Assembly: GCA_002084825.1 (NCBI GenBank)
Contig: NBMF01000006.1
Location: forward strand, 1 to 55,357
Length of the DNA: 55,357 nucleotides
Source: Fusobacteriia bacterium 4572_74
Lineage (GTDB): Bacteria; Fusobacteriota; Fusobacteriia; Fusobacteriales; Fusobacteriaceae
Direction: 5' to 3'
Each line of letters begins with the position of its first letter. Positions within the stretch are counted from its first letter, which is position 1. The notes beneath the pieces are model-generated. The model was not told the DNA's origin, made no database searches, and worked only from the letters and a program-made list of their open reading frames with translations. Positions 16,943-26,234 of the stretch are shown here, in pieces. The position numbers were made by a program, and so were the translations under genes.

Positions 16943-17965
16943 TTATTTTTCACAGTAAAAACATACTTTTTTTCCTTTAAAATCTATCCATTTCCCTCCT
17001 AAATTTTCTACTTTTGATATACATTTAGGATTTTTACAAATTTTATCTATCCCGTCATATGCAGGTTTAATATGATTTTTTATGAGTAAACTCATGATAG
17101 CCTGTCTGACAAAAACACCATTTTTAGCCTGGGAAAAATAAATTGCATTAGGAGTGGAATCTAAATTTGTATGGATCTCTCCTACCCTAGGCAGAGGATG
17201 AAGAATTTTTAAATCAGGTTTAGATATTTTTAATATTTCTTTATCTATTTGATATTTCCCAGCACATTTTTTAAAATCTTCGGGGTCATCAAATCTTTCC
17301 TCTTGTATCCTGGTCATATATATAATGTCTACATCTTTCATAATAGCTTCATAATCTTCTAAAACTTCATATTTTAAAGAGAGAGAGTCTAAAATATATG
17401 ATGGAATCTGCATCTCAGGAGGGGCTATAAAATAAATTTTATTTCCACTAAATTTATCTAATGCCTTAGCCAATGAATGAACAGTTCTTCCATATTTGAG
17501 ATCTCCTACAAATGCGACCTTTAAATTATCTAGTCTCCCTTTTTCTTTCTGTATAGTATAGAGATCTAGTAAAGTCTGGGTAGGGTGTTGGTTAGCTCCA
17601 TCCCCTGCATTTATTACAGGAATATTTAAAATTTCACTAGCTCTTTTGGCTGTTCCCTCATAGGGACTTCTGATTGCCATGATATCAGTATAGAGGCCCA
17701 TCATAGTGAGGGTATCAGATATTGTTTCCCCTTTTTTTAGGGAGTTATTCCCTCCTCCATCTAATTCTATTACCTTCCCTCCTAATCTATACATAGCACT
17801 TATAAAAGATAACTTAGTTCGGGTAGATGGTTCGAAAAATACAGTAGATAAAATTTTATTTTTTAATTCATAAGGTTTAGGATTTTTTTCCAATTCTTTT
17901 GCTTTATCTAAGATATTTAAGATATCTTTTACCGTTAAATTATTTAATGATAGTATTTCTTTCAC
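16943..17965 (-). CDS. pyrB: Aspartate carbamoyltransferase with PyrI-like zinc tail
   Basis: Catalyses carbamoyl phosphate + aspartate to carbamoyl aspartate, step two of UMP synthesis. 340 residues: carbamoyl phosphate loop FFEPSTRTKLSF (43-54), HPTQTLLDLYT, and HPLPRVGEI. The catalytic chain is normally about 305-310 residues. Here the last 31 carry C310-x4-C315-x19-C335-x2-C338, closely matching the zinc-binding end of the regulatory chain PyrI (CISxxE... CxYCEK), without PyrI's nucleotide-binding domain. Start is GTG 17965 behind TAGGAGG. Last gene of carA-carB-pyrB, separated from carB by a hairpin-rich 139-base spacer. Confidence 0.93.
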   Translation of the reverse strand: MKEILSLNNLTVKDILNILDKAKELEKNPKPYELKNKILSTVFFEPSTRTKLSFISAMYRLGGKVIELDGGGNNSLKKGETISDTLTMMGLYTDIMAIRSPYEGTAKRASEILNIPVINAGDGANQHPTQTLLDLYTIQKEKGRLDNLKVAFVGDLKYGRTVHSLAKALDKFSGNKIYFIAPPEMQIPSYILDSLSLKYEVLEDYEAIMKDVDIIYMTRIQEERFDDPEDFKKCAGKYQIDKEILKISKPDLKILHPLPRVGEIHTNLDSTPNAIYFSQAKNGVFVRQAIMSLLIKNHIKPAYDGIDKICKNPKCISKVENLGGKWIDFKGKKVCFYCEK

Positions 17966-17979
17966 TTATTTACCTCCTA

Positions 17980-18100
17980 TAACCCCCTCCGGTTCTGACG
18001 AACACCCTCTCCCTCTAAAGGAGAGGGAATTTTCACTTAAAATTTCTACTATAGGTTTCCACCTGTGAGGGGAAACACTAAAAAAGGAAGAGGGTAAGGA
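17980..18100. repeat. Hairpin-rich, GC-richer intergenic element (REP/MITE-like)
   Basis: Between carB and pyrB three hairpins follow in about 85 bases: GTTC/GAAC (17992-18003), CCCTCTCC/GGAGAGGG (18005-18027), and GTTTCC/GGAAAC (18055-18076). The block is clearly richer in GC than its surroundings, and lacks coding potential. It has the look of a mobile palindromic repeat. A relative may lie between carA and carB (21364-21388). Confidence 0.5.
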
Positions 18101-18104
18101 GTGG

Positions 18105-21100
18105 CTAAATCTTGCTGATATCAAAGATATCTAAGTCTCTAGTATTTACATCTTTTTCCATGATATTTAATACTGCATTTAGTGTATCTAATGAAGTTAA
18201 TACTTCTACACCATATTCTATAGCTGTTCTTCTTATCTTAAATCCGTCTCTTTGAGCATCATTTGCTTTTGTAGGAGTATTGATGAGTAGATCTATTTGC
18301 TGAGTTTTTAGTCTATCGATTATATTAGGAGATGCTTCGTTGATCTTATTGACAATTTCACATGGAACACCATTATTATTTAGATATTCAGCAGTTCCGC
18401 CAGTACCAATCATTGTACATCCTTGATTTATAAGTCTTTTAGCTAGGCTTAAGAATTCATCTTTATCGCTTCCTTTAATAGTAGCTAAAACTCTCTTATT
18501 TTTAATCTCATGTATTCTGTACCCTCCTACAAGTCCCTTGTAGATAGCTTCGTCCATATTATTTCCTATTCCCAGGACTTCCCCCGTGGATTTCATTTCA
18601 GGACCCAATGATACTTCTACACCACCAAGTTTTTCTGTAGAGAATACTGGTACTTTTACTGCTACTATATTTGGTTTCTTGTATATCCCCACACCATATG
18701 GCAAATTAGATAATTTTTGTCCCATCATTACTTTTGTTGCTAGTTCGATCATTGGAACTCCAGCTACCTTGGAGATATAAGGAACGGTTCTAGATGATCT
18801 TGGATTTACTTCTATGATATATAATTCATTTTCATAGGCTATAAATTGTATATTCATCATTCCTATTATATTTAATTCTTTAGCTAACTTTTTAGTGATC
18901 TCTAATATCTCTTCTTCCGTTCCTTCATATAAATTTTGTTGTGGATAAACTGTGATTGAATCACCAGAATGTATTCCCGCTCTCTCAAGATGCTCCATGA
19001 TCCCAGGAATAAGAACATTTTCACCGTCACAGATTGCATCTATTTCGATTTCTACACCATTCAAATATTTATCTACCAATACTGGATTTTTAGGGTCTCT
19101 AATGAAAGAAGCTTCTAAATATCCTTTTAAGTTTTCTTCTAAATAGCAGATCTCCATCCCCTGTCCTCCTAATACATATGAAGGTCTTACTAATACGGGA
19201 TATTTTACTTTTTCAGCCTCTGCTACACCATCTTCAGTATTCCAAACAGCTCTTCCCTTCGGTCTTTTTATATCTAATTTTTCTAGAATAGCTTCAAATC
19301 TTTCTCTGTCTTCAGCAGCATCTATCATGTCGGCAGAAGTACCGATGATATTAATTCCTAAGTCTGCTAAATCATTGGCTAATTTTATAGCAGTCTGCCC
19401 GCCGAATTGCAGGATAACTCCCTCTGGGTTTTCTTTTTCAATAATATTCATTACGTCTTCTAGCACTAATGGTTCAAAGTATAATTTATCAGCAGTTGAG
19501 AAATCTGTGGACACAGTCTCAGGGTTGTTGTTTATGATAATAGTCTCTATATCTAAACTTTGCAGTGCTTTTACTGTATGTACTGTACAGTAGTCAAATT
19601 CAATTCCTTGTCCGATTCTAATAGGCCCAGATCCAATTACTATAACTTTTCTTCTGCCTGATATTTCAACTTCATCATATAGGTCATAGGTTGAGTAGTA
19701 GTAAGATGAAGAAGCTTCAAATTCTCCAGCACAGGTATCGACCATCTTATATACAGGTATAATGTTTAATTCTTTTCTTTTAGCAATTATATCATCTTCG
19801 TTTAAGCTCATAAATTCTGCCATAGCCCTATCTGAAAATCCTTTTTTCTTCCAATTTCTAAGGTTTTTAGGAGTAAGGTCAGATAATTTTGTTTTCTTTA
19901 AAATTTCCTCCTGTCTTACTATCCATTGGAGTTTTTCCATGAAGAATGGATCCATTCCAGTAATTTTTTGTAACATAGTCTTAGTATATCCACGTCTTAA
20001 CATTTCAGCTAAATCAAATATTCGTTCATCATCCGGGCTTACTACTCTCTTTTTTAGTTCCTTCATAGACCTTATTTTAGATGCTTTATGCTCCAAGCTG
20101 TATTGTCCTATTTCCAGTGATCTAATACCTTTTAAAAATGCAGCCTCAAAGTTATTCCCAATAGCCATAATCTCCCCAGTAGCCATCATTTTGGTACCTA
20201 ATTTTCTATCAGCTTTTTCAAACTTATCAAATGACCATTTTGGAATTTTTACTACTATATAGTCCAGTGCCGGTTCAAAACAAGCATATGTTTTTCCTGT
20301 TACCTCATTTTTAACTTCATCCAAAGTGTACCCCAACGATAATTTTGCTGCAACTCTTGCAATTGGATAACCAGTAGCTTTAGAAGCTAGTGCTGATGAT
20401 CTAGATACTCTAGGATTAATTTCTATAATTGCATATTCAAATGAATTAGGATTGAGAGCAAACTGTACATTACACCCTCCTACAATTCCAATTTCATCTA
20501 TGATATTAAGTGCAGATGTTCTCAACATTTGGTATTCTTTATCAGATAATGTTTGAGATGGTGCTACTACGATACTATCTCCCGTATGGATTCCAACTGG
20601 ATCAATATTTTCCATATTACAGACCGTAATTCTATTACCATTAATATCTCTCATTACTTCATATTCTACTTCTTTCCATCCAAGGATCGATTTTTCAACT
20701 AATACTTGTCCTACACGAGATAATACCAATCCCTTCAATAAGATATCTTCCAACTCTTGAGGGTTAGCTGCCATTCCTCCTCCAGTACCACCCAGTGTAT
20801 ATGCAGGTCTTACAATCAACGGGTATCCTATTTTTGCAGCGAATTCTAATCCATTTTCCAGGTTCTCAACTATCATACTCTCTATAGTGGGTTCCCCTAT
20901 CTTATTCATTGCATCTCTAAATAGGTCCCTGTCCTCTCCCCTTTTTATAGAATCAATAGTTGTTCCTAATACCTTGATATTTTGTTCAGTTAATATTCCA
21001 CTATCATCTAATTCTACTGCCATGTTAAGAGCAGTTTGTCCACCCATCCCCACCAAAATTGAATCAGGTTTTTCTTTCATAATTACCTTAGTTACAAACT

Positions 21101-21311
21101 CCAATGTGATGGGTTCAATATATATTCTATCAGCTACACTTTTATCAGTCATTATCGTTGCAGGGTTAGAGTTTATTAATACTACTTCTATTCCCTCTTC
21201 CTTCAATGCCTCACAAGCTTGAGTTCCAGAATAATCAAATTCAGCAGCCTGTCCTATTACAATTGGTCCCGATCCTATTACAAGGGTTTTCTTTATATTT
21301 TTATCTAACAT
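18105..21311 (-). CDS. carB: Carbamoyl-phosphate synthase large subunit
   Basis: Makes carbamoyl phosphate from ammonia (delivered by CarA from glutamine), bicarbonate and two ATP. 1068 residues, the normal full length. Two homologous ATP-grasp halves: the first opens with [23 protein letters not shown] (1-30) and has [12 protein letters not shown]; the second opens with [21 protein letters not shown] near 555 and has [12 protein letters not shown]-terminal MGS-like regulatory domain ([15 protein letters not shown]) near 960. ATG 21311 with GAGGT. Middle gene of carA-carB-pyrB; the carA stop and this start are 114 bases apart. Confidence 0.97.
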   Translation of the reverse strand: MLDKNIKKTLVIGSGPIVIGQAAEFDYSGTQACEALKEEGIEVVLINSNPATIMTDKSVADRIYIEPITLEFVTKVIMKEKPDSILVGMGGQTALNMAVELDDSGILTEQNIKVLGTTIDSIKRGEDRDLFRDAMNKIGEPTIESMIVENLENGLEFAAKIGYPLIVRPAYTLGGTGGGMAANPQELEDILLKGLVLSRVGQVLVEKSILGWKEVEYEVMRDINGNRITVCNMENIDPVGIHTGDSIVVAPSQTLSDKEYQMLRTSALNIIDEIGIVGGCNVQFALNPNSFEYAIIEINPRVSRSSALASKATGYPIARVAAKLSLGYTLDEVKNEVTGKTYACFEPALDYIVVKIPKWSFDKFEKADRKLGTKMMATGEIMAIGNNFEAAFLKGIRSLEIGQYSLEHKASKIRSMKELKKRVVSPDDERIFDLAEMLRRGYTKTMLQKITGMDPFFMEKLQWIVRQEEILKKTKLSDLTPKNLRNWKKKGFSDRAMAEFMSLNEDDIIAKRKELNIIPVYKMVDTCAGEFEASSSYYYSTYDLYDEVEISGRRKVIVIGSGPIRIGQGIEFDYCTVHTVKALQSLDIETIIINNNPETVSTDFSTADKLYFEPLVLEDVMNIIEKENPEGVILQFGGQTAIKLANDLADLGINIIGTSADMIDAAEDRERFEAILEKLDIKRPKGRAVWNTEDGVAEAEKVKYPVLVRPSYVLGGQGMEICYLEENLKGYLEASFIRDPKNPVLVDKYLNGVEIEIDAICDGENVLIPGIMEHLERAGIHSGDSITVYPQQNLYEGTEEEILEITKKLAKELNIIGMMNIQFIAYENELYIIEVNPRSSRTVPYISKVAGVPMIELATKVMMGQKLSNLPYGVGIYKKPNIVAVKVPVFSTEKLGGVEVSLGPEMKSTGEVLGIGNNMDEAIYKGLVGGYRIHEIKNKRVLATIKGSDKDEFLSLAKRLINQGCTMIGTGGTAEYLNNNGVPCEIVNKINEASPNIIDRLKTQQIDLLINTPTKANDAQRDGFKIRRTAIEYGVEVLTSLDTLNAVLNIMEKDVNTRDLDIFDISKI

Positions 21312-21363
21312 TCTATTACCTCACTTTAAAAAAATTTACCAAAGAGATGACTCTTCTTTTTTA

Positions 21364-21388
21364 TGGTTTCCCTTGGTTAAAGAAACCA
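21364..21388. repeat. Hairpin between carA and carB
   Basis: Inverted repeat TGGTTTC/GAAACCA with an 11-base loop, in the carA-carB spacer. It shares the GGTTTCC...GAAAC(C) plan with the third hairpin of the carB-pyrB spacer. It has no T tract on the minus strand, so it is not an obvious terminator. Confidence 0.4.
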
Positions 21389-21425
21389 ACGAAGAATATT
21401 AAATTATCGTTTCCCGATTCACGAG

Positions 21426-22487
21426 TTATCCCAGCATATCAATGAAATCATCAAATATATACTGTGAATCTTCCGGTCCTGGTGCTGCTTCTGGATGGTA
21501 TTGTACCGATGCTATTTTATTCTTATAATCTTTCATTCCCTCTACTGAATTATCGTTTAAGTTTATTTGAGTTATCTCTACACCTTCTGGCATTTTGTCT
21601 ACTACATACCCATGATTTTGAGATGTTATAAATATCTTATTTTTTTCTAAATCTTTTACTGGATGATTAACTCCTCTATGACCAAACTTTAATTTGCTAG
21701 TTGATCCTCCTAATGCCCAGGCTAACAGTTGATGACCTAGACATATTCCAATTATAGGAATATTTCCAACCATTTTTTTTATCTCATCTATTACACCTGT
21801 TAAATCAGCGGGATCTCCAGGCCCATTGGATAAGAAGACACCATCTAGATCATAGGATAAGATCTCCTCAGCAGTTGTATTCCATGGAAATATAGTTAAG
21901 TCACAATTTCTCTTATGAAATGATCTGATAATATTTTGTTTTATTCCAAAATCAATCATTCCAATTTTTTTATTAACTTTTTCTGCACCACATGGAGCTT
22001 CGTAGATTTCCTTTGTACTTACTATGCTCACTGCATCTATATTTGAAAAATCATTCATTGTATTTTTTATTTCTTTTTGTGTGAGCTCATCTATGGTTAT
22101 GATAGCTTTCATAGATCCGCTATCTCTGATAACCTTAGTTAGATGTCTTGTATCAATTCCTTTAAATCCCATGATTTTATATTGTTTTAAATAACCATCC
22201 AGGGTCATCTCACATCTGAAATTACTCGGTAGTTTAGCAGGTTCTTTTATTACAAATCCTCTTACCTTAGCACCATTACTTTCTAAATCATCTAGGTTAA
22301 GCCCGTAGTTTCCTACCATTGGGTAAGTCATTATAACTATTTGTCCATAATAAGATGGATCAGTAAGGACTTCTTGATATCCCGTCATAGATGTATTAAA
22401 TACTAATTCTCCTACAGCTTCCTCTGTATATCCAAAAGCTTTTCCCTCGAATATCATTCCATTTTCTAATATCAATTTTGCCTTCAT
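21426..22487 (-). CDS. carA: Carbamoyl-phosphate synthase small subunit
   Basis: Glutaminase subunit of 353 residues that feeds ammonia to CarB. The N-terminal CarA domain has GTSFTGY-like NTSMTGYQEVLTDPSYYGQI (29-48); the C-terminal class I glutamine amidotransferase has FLSNGPGDP, the nucleophile loop GICLGHQLL, and the HPEA box (YHPEAAPGPED). Length typical. ATG 22487 with GGAGG. First structural gene of the operon; a leader ORF and terminator lie 31 bases upstream. Confidence 0.96.
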   Translation of the reverse strand: MKAKLILENGMIFEGKAFGYTEEAVGELVFNTSMTGYQEVLTDPSYYGQIVIMTYPMVGNYGLNLDDLESNGAKVRGFVIKEPAKLPSNFRCEMTLDGYLKQYKIMGFKGIDTRHLTKVIRDSGSMKAIITIDELTQKEIKNTMNDFSNIDAVSIVSTKEIYEAPCGAEKVNKKIGMIDFGIKQNIIRSFHKRNCDLTIFPWNTTAEEILSYDLDGVFLSNGPGDPADLTGVIDEIKKMVGNIPIIGICLGHQLLAWALGGSTSKLKFGHRGVNHPVKDLEKNKIFITSQNHGYVVDKMPEGVEITQINLNDNSVEGMKDYKNKIASVQYHPEAAPGPEDSQYIFDDFIDMLG

Positions 22488-22518
22488 AACGCCTCCTATG
22501 GTCTCATAAGTTTATGCT

Positions 22519-22561
22519 AAAAAAAAAGAATAATAACTAAAATAGATTAGTCATTATTCTT
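22519..22561 (-). terminator. Attenuator of the carA-carB-pyrB operon
   Basis: Intrinsic terminator of 15 pairs (AAGAATAATGACTAA with TTAGTTATTATTCTT, one G-U), six-base loop, then nine T on the minus strand. It cannot belong to an upstream gene because the next gene (22850) is divergent. The 5' arm (22561-22547) ends exactly with the TAA of the leader ORF, so a ribosome at that stop would melt the stem. Confidence 0.88.
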
Positions 22562-22705
22562 CATAATAAAGTTATTATTAAAATTTAAAAAAAAAGATAT
22601 CACTCCATATGTTATATAGGGAACATCTTTCAAAAATAGAGATTTGTTAAATTGAAACAGATCATTAAATTTAATTGGTATTATTAGTAATCTATTATTT
22701 TTCAA
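22547..22705 (-). CDS. Pyrimidine operon leader peptide (carA)
   Basis: A 52-codon leader ORF ahead of carA. It starts with TTG at 22705, eight bases after a strong AGGAGG (GGAGG 22718-22714), and its TAA is the last codon of the attenuator 5' arm. The peptide begins LKNNRLLIIPIKF, carries DVPYITYG at residues 27-34, and ends IMKNND. Codons 37-47 are very U-rich, including nine U in a row (22596-22588), a place where RNA polymerase would slow when UTP is short. This is the plan of enterobacterial pyrBI (PyrL) attenuation. The peptide is related to the leader before pyrK (26235). Too short for standard gene finders. Confidence 0.8.
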   Translation of the reverse strand: MKNNRLLIIPIKFNDLFQFNKSLFLKDVPYITYGVISFFLNFNNNFIMKNND

Positions 22706-22735
22706 ATTTAACACCTCCTAAAAATTTCTTATGTA

Positions 22736-22764
22736 AGAATACCAAAAATAACTAGATGTGTCAA
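22736..22764 (-). promoter_or_regulatory. Promoter of the carA leader
   Basis: Minus strand TTGACA (22764-22759), 17-base spacer ending GG, TATTCT (22741-22736). The leader SD follows about 20 bases later. Spacing and the GG-TATT junction match the pyrK leader promoter. Confidence 0.7.
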
Positions 22765-22849
22765 TATTTATTTTTGAATTTATCACAATATTAGTGTAGG
22801 CTTATATATAAGCCTGTAACATAAATAAAAAAGGGAAGGGGGAGAAAGT

Positions 22850-23833
22850 ATGAAGAAAATATGTGTTTTATTGTCTATAATTTTAATTTCAGCTTGCAGT
22901 TTTTCAGAGTCAAAAAATATTTTTGGTAAATTTGCAATTGGAGAAAATATAGTTGTAAATGATAGGGATGAAGGAGATTTAGTTGTCGCAGGCAGAGAAG
23001 TACTTATAGATAGAAATTTTTCTAAGCGTGTAATTATTGCTGGTGAAGAAATTACAATTAAAAGCAGATCAAAAGAACTCTACCTGGCAGGGAAAAATGT
23101 CATAGTAGATGGGATGGTAGAAGAAAATTTAAATATAATAGCTAAAAATTTATATATAAATGCTCCTGTAGGTGGAGATGTTAGGATGGTTGTTCAAAAC
23201 GCCGTTCTCTCAGAGGGGGTAGTTATAAGTGGTGATATTGAAGTAGATGGGAATTTGCTAGTATCGAAGGGTGCAGCTGTTAAAGGAAATATTTATTATA
23301 AGGATAAATTGCCTGTAATAGAAGGACGTGTAATAGGAAAACTTATAAAAAAAACAGATAAGAATTATTTCTATGAAAGGCATTTTACTTTCCTCCCGTT
23401 TAAATTATTTTCAGTATTTTATTTATTTATACTCACCTATATAATTTTCAAACTAAAAAAGGAGTTAGGAAAAGAAAGACTTGGCAGATATTTAAACAAT
23501 AAAAGTTTGATTTTATTTAATGGGTTTGTAGCTTTAATCCTCACACCAGTAGCCGTATTATTATTATTTATTACAATTTTAGGATTTCCTGTAGGAATCT
23601 TATTGATTTTATTATATTTAATATTAATGTTCTTGGCTATTCCTATAGCAAATCTAATAATAACTGCTAAATATTTTGATAAAATAAATTTTCTCAAGCT
23701 TCTATTATCTAGTTTTATTATAACAATTTTAATGAGTTTACCCTATGTAGGTTGGTTGATAAAATTATTTTTAATCTTACTTGGATTAGGAAGTATAATA
23801 GATAGTTTTAAAAATAGAACGAAATTATTATAA
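22850..23833 (+). CDS. Polymer-forming (bactofilin-like) membrane protein
   Basis: 327 residues. N terminus is a signal sequence with a lipobox-like LISAC (residues 12-16). Residues 30-165 have the repetitive short-strand pattern of a bactofilin/polymer-forming right-handed beta-helix (GDLVVAGREVLID, LYLAGKNVIVDG, GDIEVDGNLLVSKGAAVKG). Residues 180-320 hold about four membrane helices. The helix-then-TM layout is seen in uncharacterised proteins of anaerobes; the role is probably envelope scaffolding, by inference. Start ATG 22850 with GGGAAGGGGGAG upstream. Divergent from the pyr operon; single gene. Confidence 0.8.
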   Translation: MKKICVLLSIILISACSFSESKNIFGKFAIGENIVVNDRDEGDLVVAGREVLIDRNFSKRVIIAGEEITIKSRSKELYLAGKNVIVDGMVEENLNIIAKNLYINAPVGGDVRMVVQNAVLSEGVVISGDIEVDGNLLVSKGAAVKGNIYYKDKLPVIEGRVIGKLIKKTDKNYFYERHFTFLPFKLFSVFYLFILTYIIFKLKKELGKERLGRYLNNKSLILFNGFVALILTPVAVLLLFITILGFPVGILLILLYLILMFLAIPIANLIITAKYFDKINFLKLLLSSFIITILMSLPYVGWLIKLFLILLGLGSIIDSFKNRTKLL

Positions 23834-24052
23834 TCTTCTAAATAATAAAAAAGGTACCTTAAGTATTTTATACTGTAATCTGTGAACTATACACTAGAAA
23901 AAAAACGTCAAAATCTACAGGTTTTTTGTATATTTAAAAATAAAAATGTTTAAAAAATTTCATCCAAATCTATTGTTTATATTTTTTAATTTAAAGAAAA
24001 ATTTGTAAATTATTATAATAACTATAGATACCAGTAGATATCTATTAAGATT
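23834..24052. other. Gap without gene
   Basis: AT-rich spacer between the bactofilin-like gene and the terminator of the convergent permease relic. A GGTACC palindrome is near 23865; no ORF with an SD or convincing terminator was seen. Confidence 0.4.
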
Positions 24053-24090
24053 AAAAAAAGATGATTCCTGTAGAATACAGAAATCATCTT
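24053..24090 (-). terminator. Terminator of the permease relic
   Basis: Minus strand stem AAGATGATTTCTGT/ACAGGAATCATCTT (one U-G), loop ATTCT, followed by seven T. Confidence 0.75.
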
Positions 24091-24157
24091 ATATATATTG
24101 TTCTATTTTTTTTTAATCTAAAAGTATTAGTGACTATAAATAAATATAGTATTATTA

Positions 24158-24804
24158 CTAACTCTTTACCGGTAATTTATAGCCATTTTTTTCTAATATT
24201 CTACCCATAGTAATACCACTTAAGATAACAAGTGGGATAGAGGCTATGATACGAATAAGACTAAATTTCCAACCAAGAAATGTTGATTCAAATAGAATCA
24301 TAGGAATACGACCAATTCCGACAGCACCCAAAAATGTAAGAATAACTGTCAAACGAGCACCTTTTTGATAAAGAGAATAAGCAATAGGAAACGCAGGTAG
24401 AAGACCTCCAGCCATAGGACCTGCTAAAATAAATACCCAGATAAAACTTTTAGCACCACCATCTTTACCAAGATGTTTTACTATTGTTTCTTTTTTTACC
24501 CAAACATCAAAAAAACCAATCAAAATGAAATCATAAGAGATGAAGAGAATGCTGCAATAACACTGTATGATACACCTTTTTCTACAAGAATCCCACAAAG
24601 AGGGTAAACTATAGGCCCAGGCATAACAGTAACAGCACCAATTATTAAAGCAATTGCAACACCGAAATAAGAATCTGAACCACCAAGATAATCTACAATC
24701 AGATTGTGTGGTATAAAATACAATACCATAGAAACAGATATTAGAATAGAAACAAATGTAGGTGCAATTTTCCATAATTTTTTTATCCTTAAACTTAAAA
24801 TAAT
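24158..24804 (-). pseudogene. Permease (UPF0718/DUF318-like), truncated and frameshifted
   Basis: Remains of a multi-helix permease. One frame (about 24804 to 24520) reads LWKIAPTFVSILISVSMVLYF, then GVAIALIIGAVTVMPGPIVYP and SYSVIAAFSSSLM. After a single-base shift near 24525 another frame continues with WVFILAGPMAGGLLPAFPIAY and ends LEKNGYKLPVKS. The PGPIVYPL and AGPMAGGLLPA repeats are characteristic of this family, whose members are near 300 residues; the first part is missing and there is no start codon or SD in the open frame. An IstB relic lies 140 bases upstream, which suggests an insertion removed the 5' end. The N terminus of the longer open frame (from 24775) is an out-of-frame artefact. 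Confidence 0.7.
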
Positions 24805-24945
24805 TATTGCTTAAAATATAAGATTAAACAACAACCTAATTATTATATTTACATATATTAATTTACTTATATAATACATAATTATTCAATTAAAATCAAA
24901 TAATATTGAATAAGAGTGTCATATAGTGTGTCCTGCAACCTTAAA

Positions 24946-25108
24946 TATAAGTGGTGTTGTAATTTGAAAACTCTATATTTGTAGTTACAATTAGGTGTTT
25001 CCTTTCATAATAATCTGCTATTACTTGAAAAAAGTTCCTTGCCACATTCTCCTAAAAGAACATAGCTCAATTCATCAACAAAGATTACAGTATACTCTTC
25101 TCTTTTTT
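24946..25108 (-). pseudogene. IstB-type (IS21 family) ATPase fragment
   Basis: Minus-strand fragment translating to YTVIFVDELSYVLLGECGKEL, then after a frameshift FFQVIADYYERKHLIVTTN followed by IEFSNY. This closely follows the Walker B to sensor region of IstB helper ATPases of IS21 elements (VIVDExGYxP, FQxIxxRYExxSxIxTTN). Only about 55 codons remain, with no transposase IstA nearby. It marks an old insertion upstream of the truncated permease. Confidence 0.7.
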
Positions 25109-25211
25109 AATTAATCTCTATTAGATTCAAAAATCAAATTAAATTTTTAATTAAGTTCAAAAGATAGATATAACTTTTAACGGTATTATTAGTCATAATG
25201 TTTACAACTCC

Positions 25212-25604
25212 TTAATTTTTTCCACAGCATTTTTTATATTTTTTACCTGATCCACATGGACACGGGTCATTTCTACCGATTTTAACGTCTTTTTTTATTG
25301 TCTTTTGTGTAGAAAGTGATGAATCATACATCCATGCTCCATCTATCTTTTTAAATAATGATCTTTCATGATGAAATAATGTTTTTCCATCTTCTGAATA
25401 GTAGCCTTTAAATTCTACAATACCTTTAGAATCATCGGCTTCTCCACCTACAATTTCAATTATCTCTAACTTATTCCAGTCTGTAGATTCAGACCAGTGT
25501 TTGATCTCTTCTTTACTAAGAGTCCCACGTGTTTTAGGATTATGTGTATTATAGACATAATCTACCTCTCCTACAACATAGGCTGTATATCTAGATCTCA
25601 TCAT
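25212..25604 (-). CDS. YchJ-like SEC-C protein, N-terminal motif lost
   Basis: 130 residues from ATG 25604. The central domain has the YchJ start of domain [10 protein letters not shown] and the end holds a complete SEC-C zinc motif ([18 protein letters not shown]). In the family a first CPCGS...CC motif precedes MRSRY. Here the same frame reads [18 protein letters not shown] upstream of 25604 but is closed by TAG at 25673-25671, preceded by an in-frame ATG at 25685 without an SD. So either the first motif has decayed or the protein is shortened. SEC-C binds zinc; the function of YchJ is not known. Confidence 0.65.
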   Translation of the reverse strand: MMRSRYTAYVVGEVDYVYNTHNPKTRGTLSKEEIKHWSESTDWNKLEIIEIVGGEADDSKGIVEFKGYYSEDGKTLFHHERSLFKKIDGAWMYDSSLSTQKTIKKDVKIGRNDPCPCGSGKKYKKCCGKN

Positions 25605-25789
25605 ATCTTCAGCAGTGGTTGGTATTTTTTCACCTAATATATATGGCTTACAACATTTGGGGTAAATATCCTAAGAGTTACTCATATTTAAACAGGGGAA
25701 TACAAATATTAAAAAAATAAAAATTTAATTAGAAAAATAATAAAAATAAGGTATACTAGAAAGAAGACAAAAATTTTAGGGAGGGTAAA

Positions 25790-26167
25790 ATGACTAAAAA
25801 ATTAGATATTTATAAATGTGAAATATGTGGTAATATTGTGGAGATGTTGCATACAGGAGCTGGAACATTAAGCTGTTGTGGAAAAGAGATGGTTTTACAA
25901 GCCGAAAATACAAAAGATGCCGCTATAGAAAAACATATACCAAAAGTTGTTAAATTAAGTGATGGCTATGAGGTCCAAGTGGGATCGACTCTTCACCCTA
26001 TGACAGAAGATCATTATATTGAATGGATAGAATTAATAGTGGATGGCTGTGTATCTACTAAATTTTTAAAACCAGGAGATATACCAAAAGTTGATTTCAA
26101 AGCATGTTATGGAGAAAAGGCAGAGGCTAGAGCTTATTGTAACCTTCATGGGCATTGGAAAAAATAA
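25790..26167 (+). CDS. dfx: Desulfoferrodoxin / superoxide reductase
   Basis: Reduces superoxide to hydrogen peroxide without forming O2, a typical defence of anaerobes. 125 residues: an N-terminal desulforedoxin domain with CEICG and CCGKEM (four Cys for Fe centre I) and the SOR domain with EKHIP, VGSTLHPM, and C-terminal CNLHGHW supplying the His4Cys site (centre II). Start ATG 25790 with GGGAGGG. Single gene directly before the pyrK promoter; a rubredoxin partner is not in view. Confidence 0.93.
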   Translation: MTKKLDIYKCEICGNIVEMLHTGAGTLSCCGKEMVLQAENTKDAAIEKHIPKVVKLSDGYEVQVGSTLHPMTEDHYIEWIELIVDGCVSTKFLKPGDIPKVDFKACYGEKAEARAYCNLHGHWKK

Positions 26168-26173
26168 AAATCA

Positions 26174-26202
26174 TTGACAATCCTTTATTAATATGGTATT
26201 TT
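26174..26202 (+). promoter_or_regulatory. Promoter of the pyrK leader
   Basis: TTGACA (26174-26179), 17-base spacer ending GG, TATTTT (26197-26202). It begins seven bases after the dfx stop. The initial transcribed region is a T run, a feature that could permit UTP-dependent slippage, though this is speculation. Confidence 0.6.
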
Positions 26203-26234
26203 TTTTAAAAGATAAAAAAATGAGGGGGGATAAG

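Noticed and set aside
19762-20262. Long plus-strand ORF opposite carB
   Set aside because: Shadow of the carB coding frame; no SD and composition unlike a real gene. The other opposite-strand ORFs inside carB, pyrD, nrdJ and others were rejected for the same reason.
22519-22561. Ordinary terminator of an upstream gene, or PyrR-binding attenuator
   Set aside because: The upstream gene is divergent, so there is nothing to terminate; no PyrR-type binding loop was recognised, and the stop codon placement fits ribosome-coupled attenuation better.
24520-24775. Cys-rich N terminus in the longer open frame of the permease region
   Set aside because: It is the out-of-frame translation of the permease; the real hydrophobic helices are in the other frame.
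26193-26234. Start of the pyrK leader ORF at 26193
   Set aside because: No SD precedes it and it overlaps the -10 region; ATG 26235 has a GGGGGG SD.
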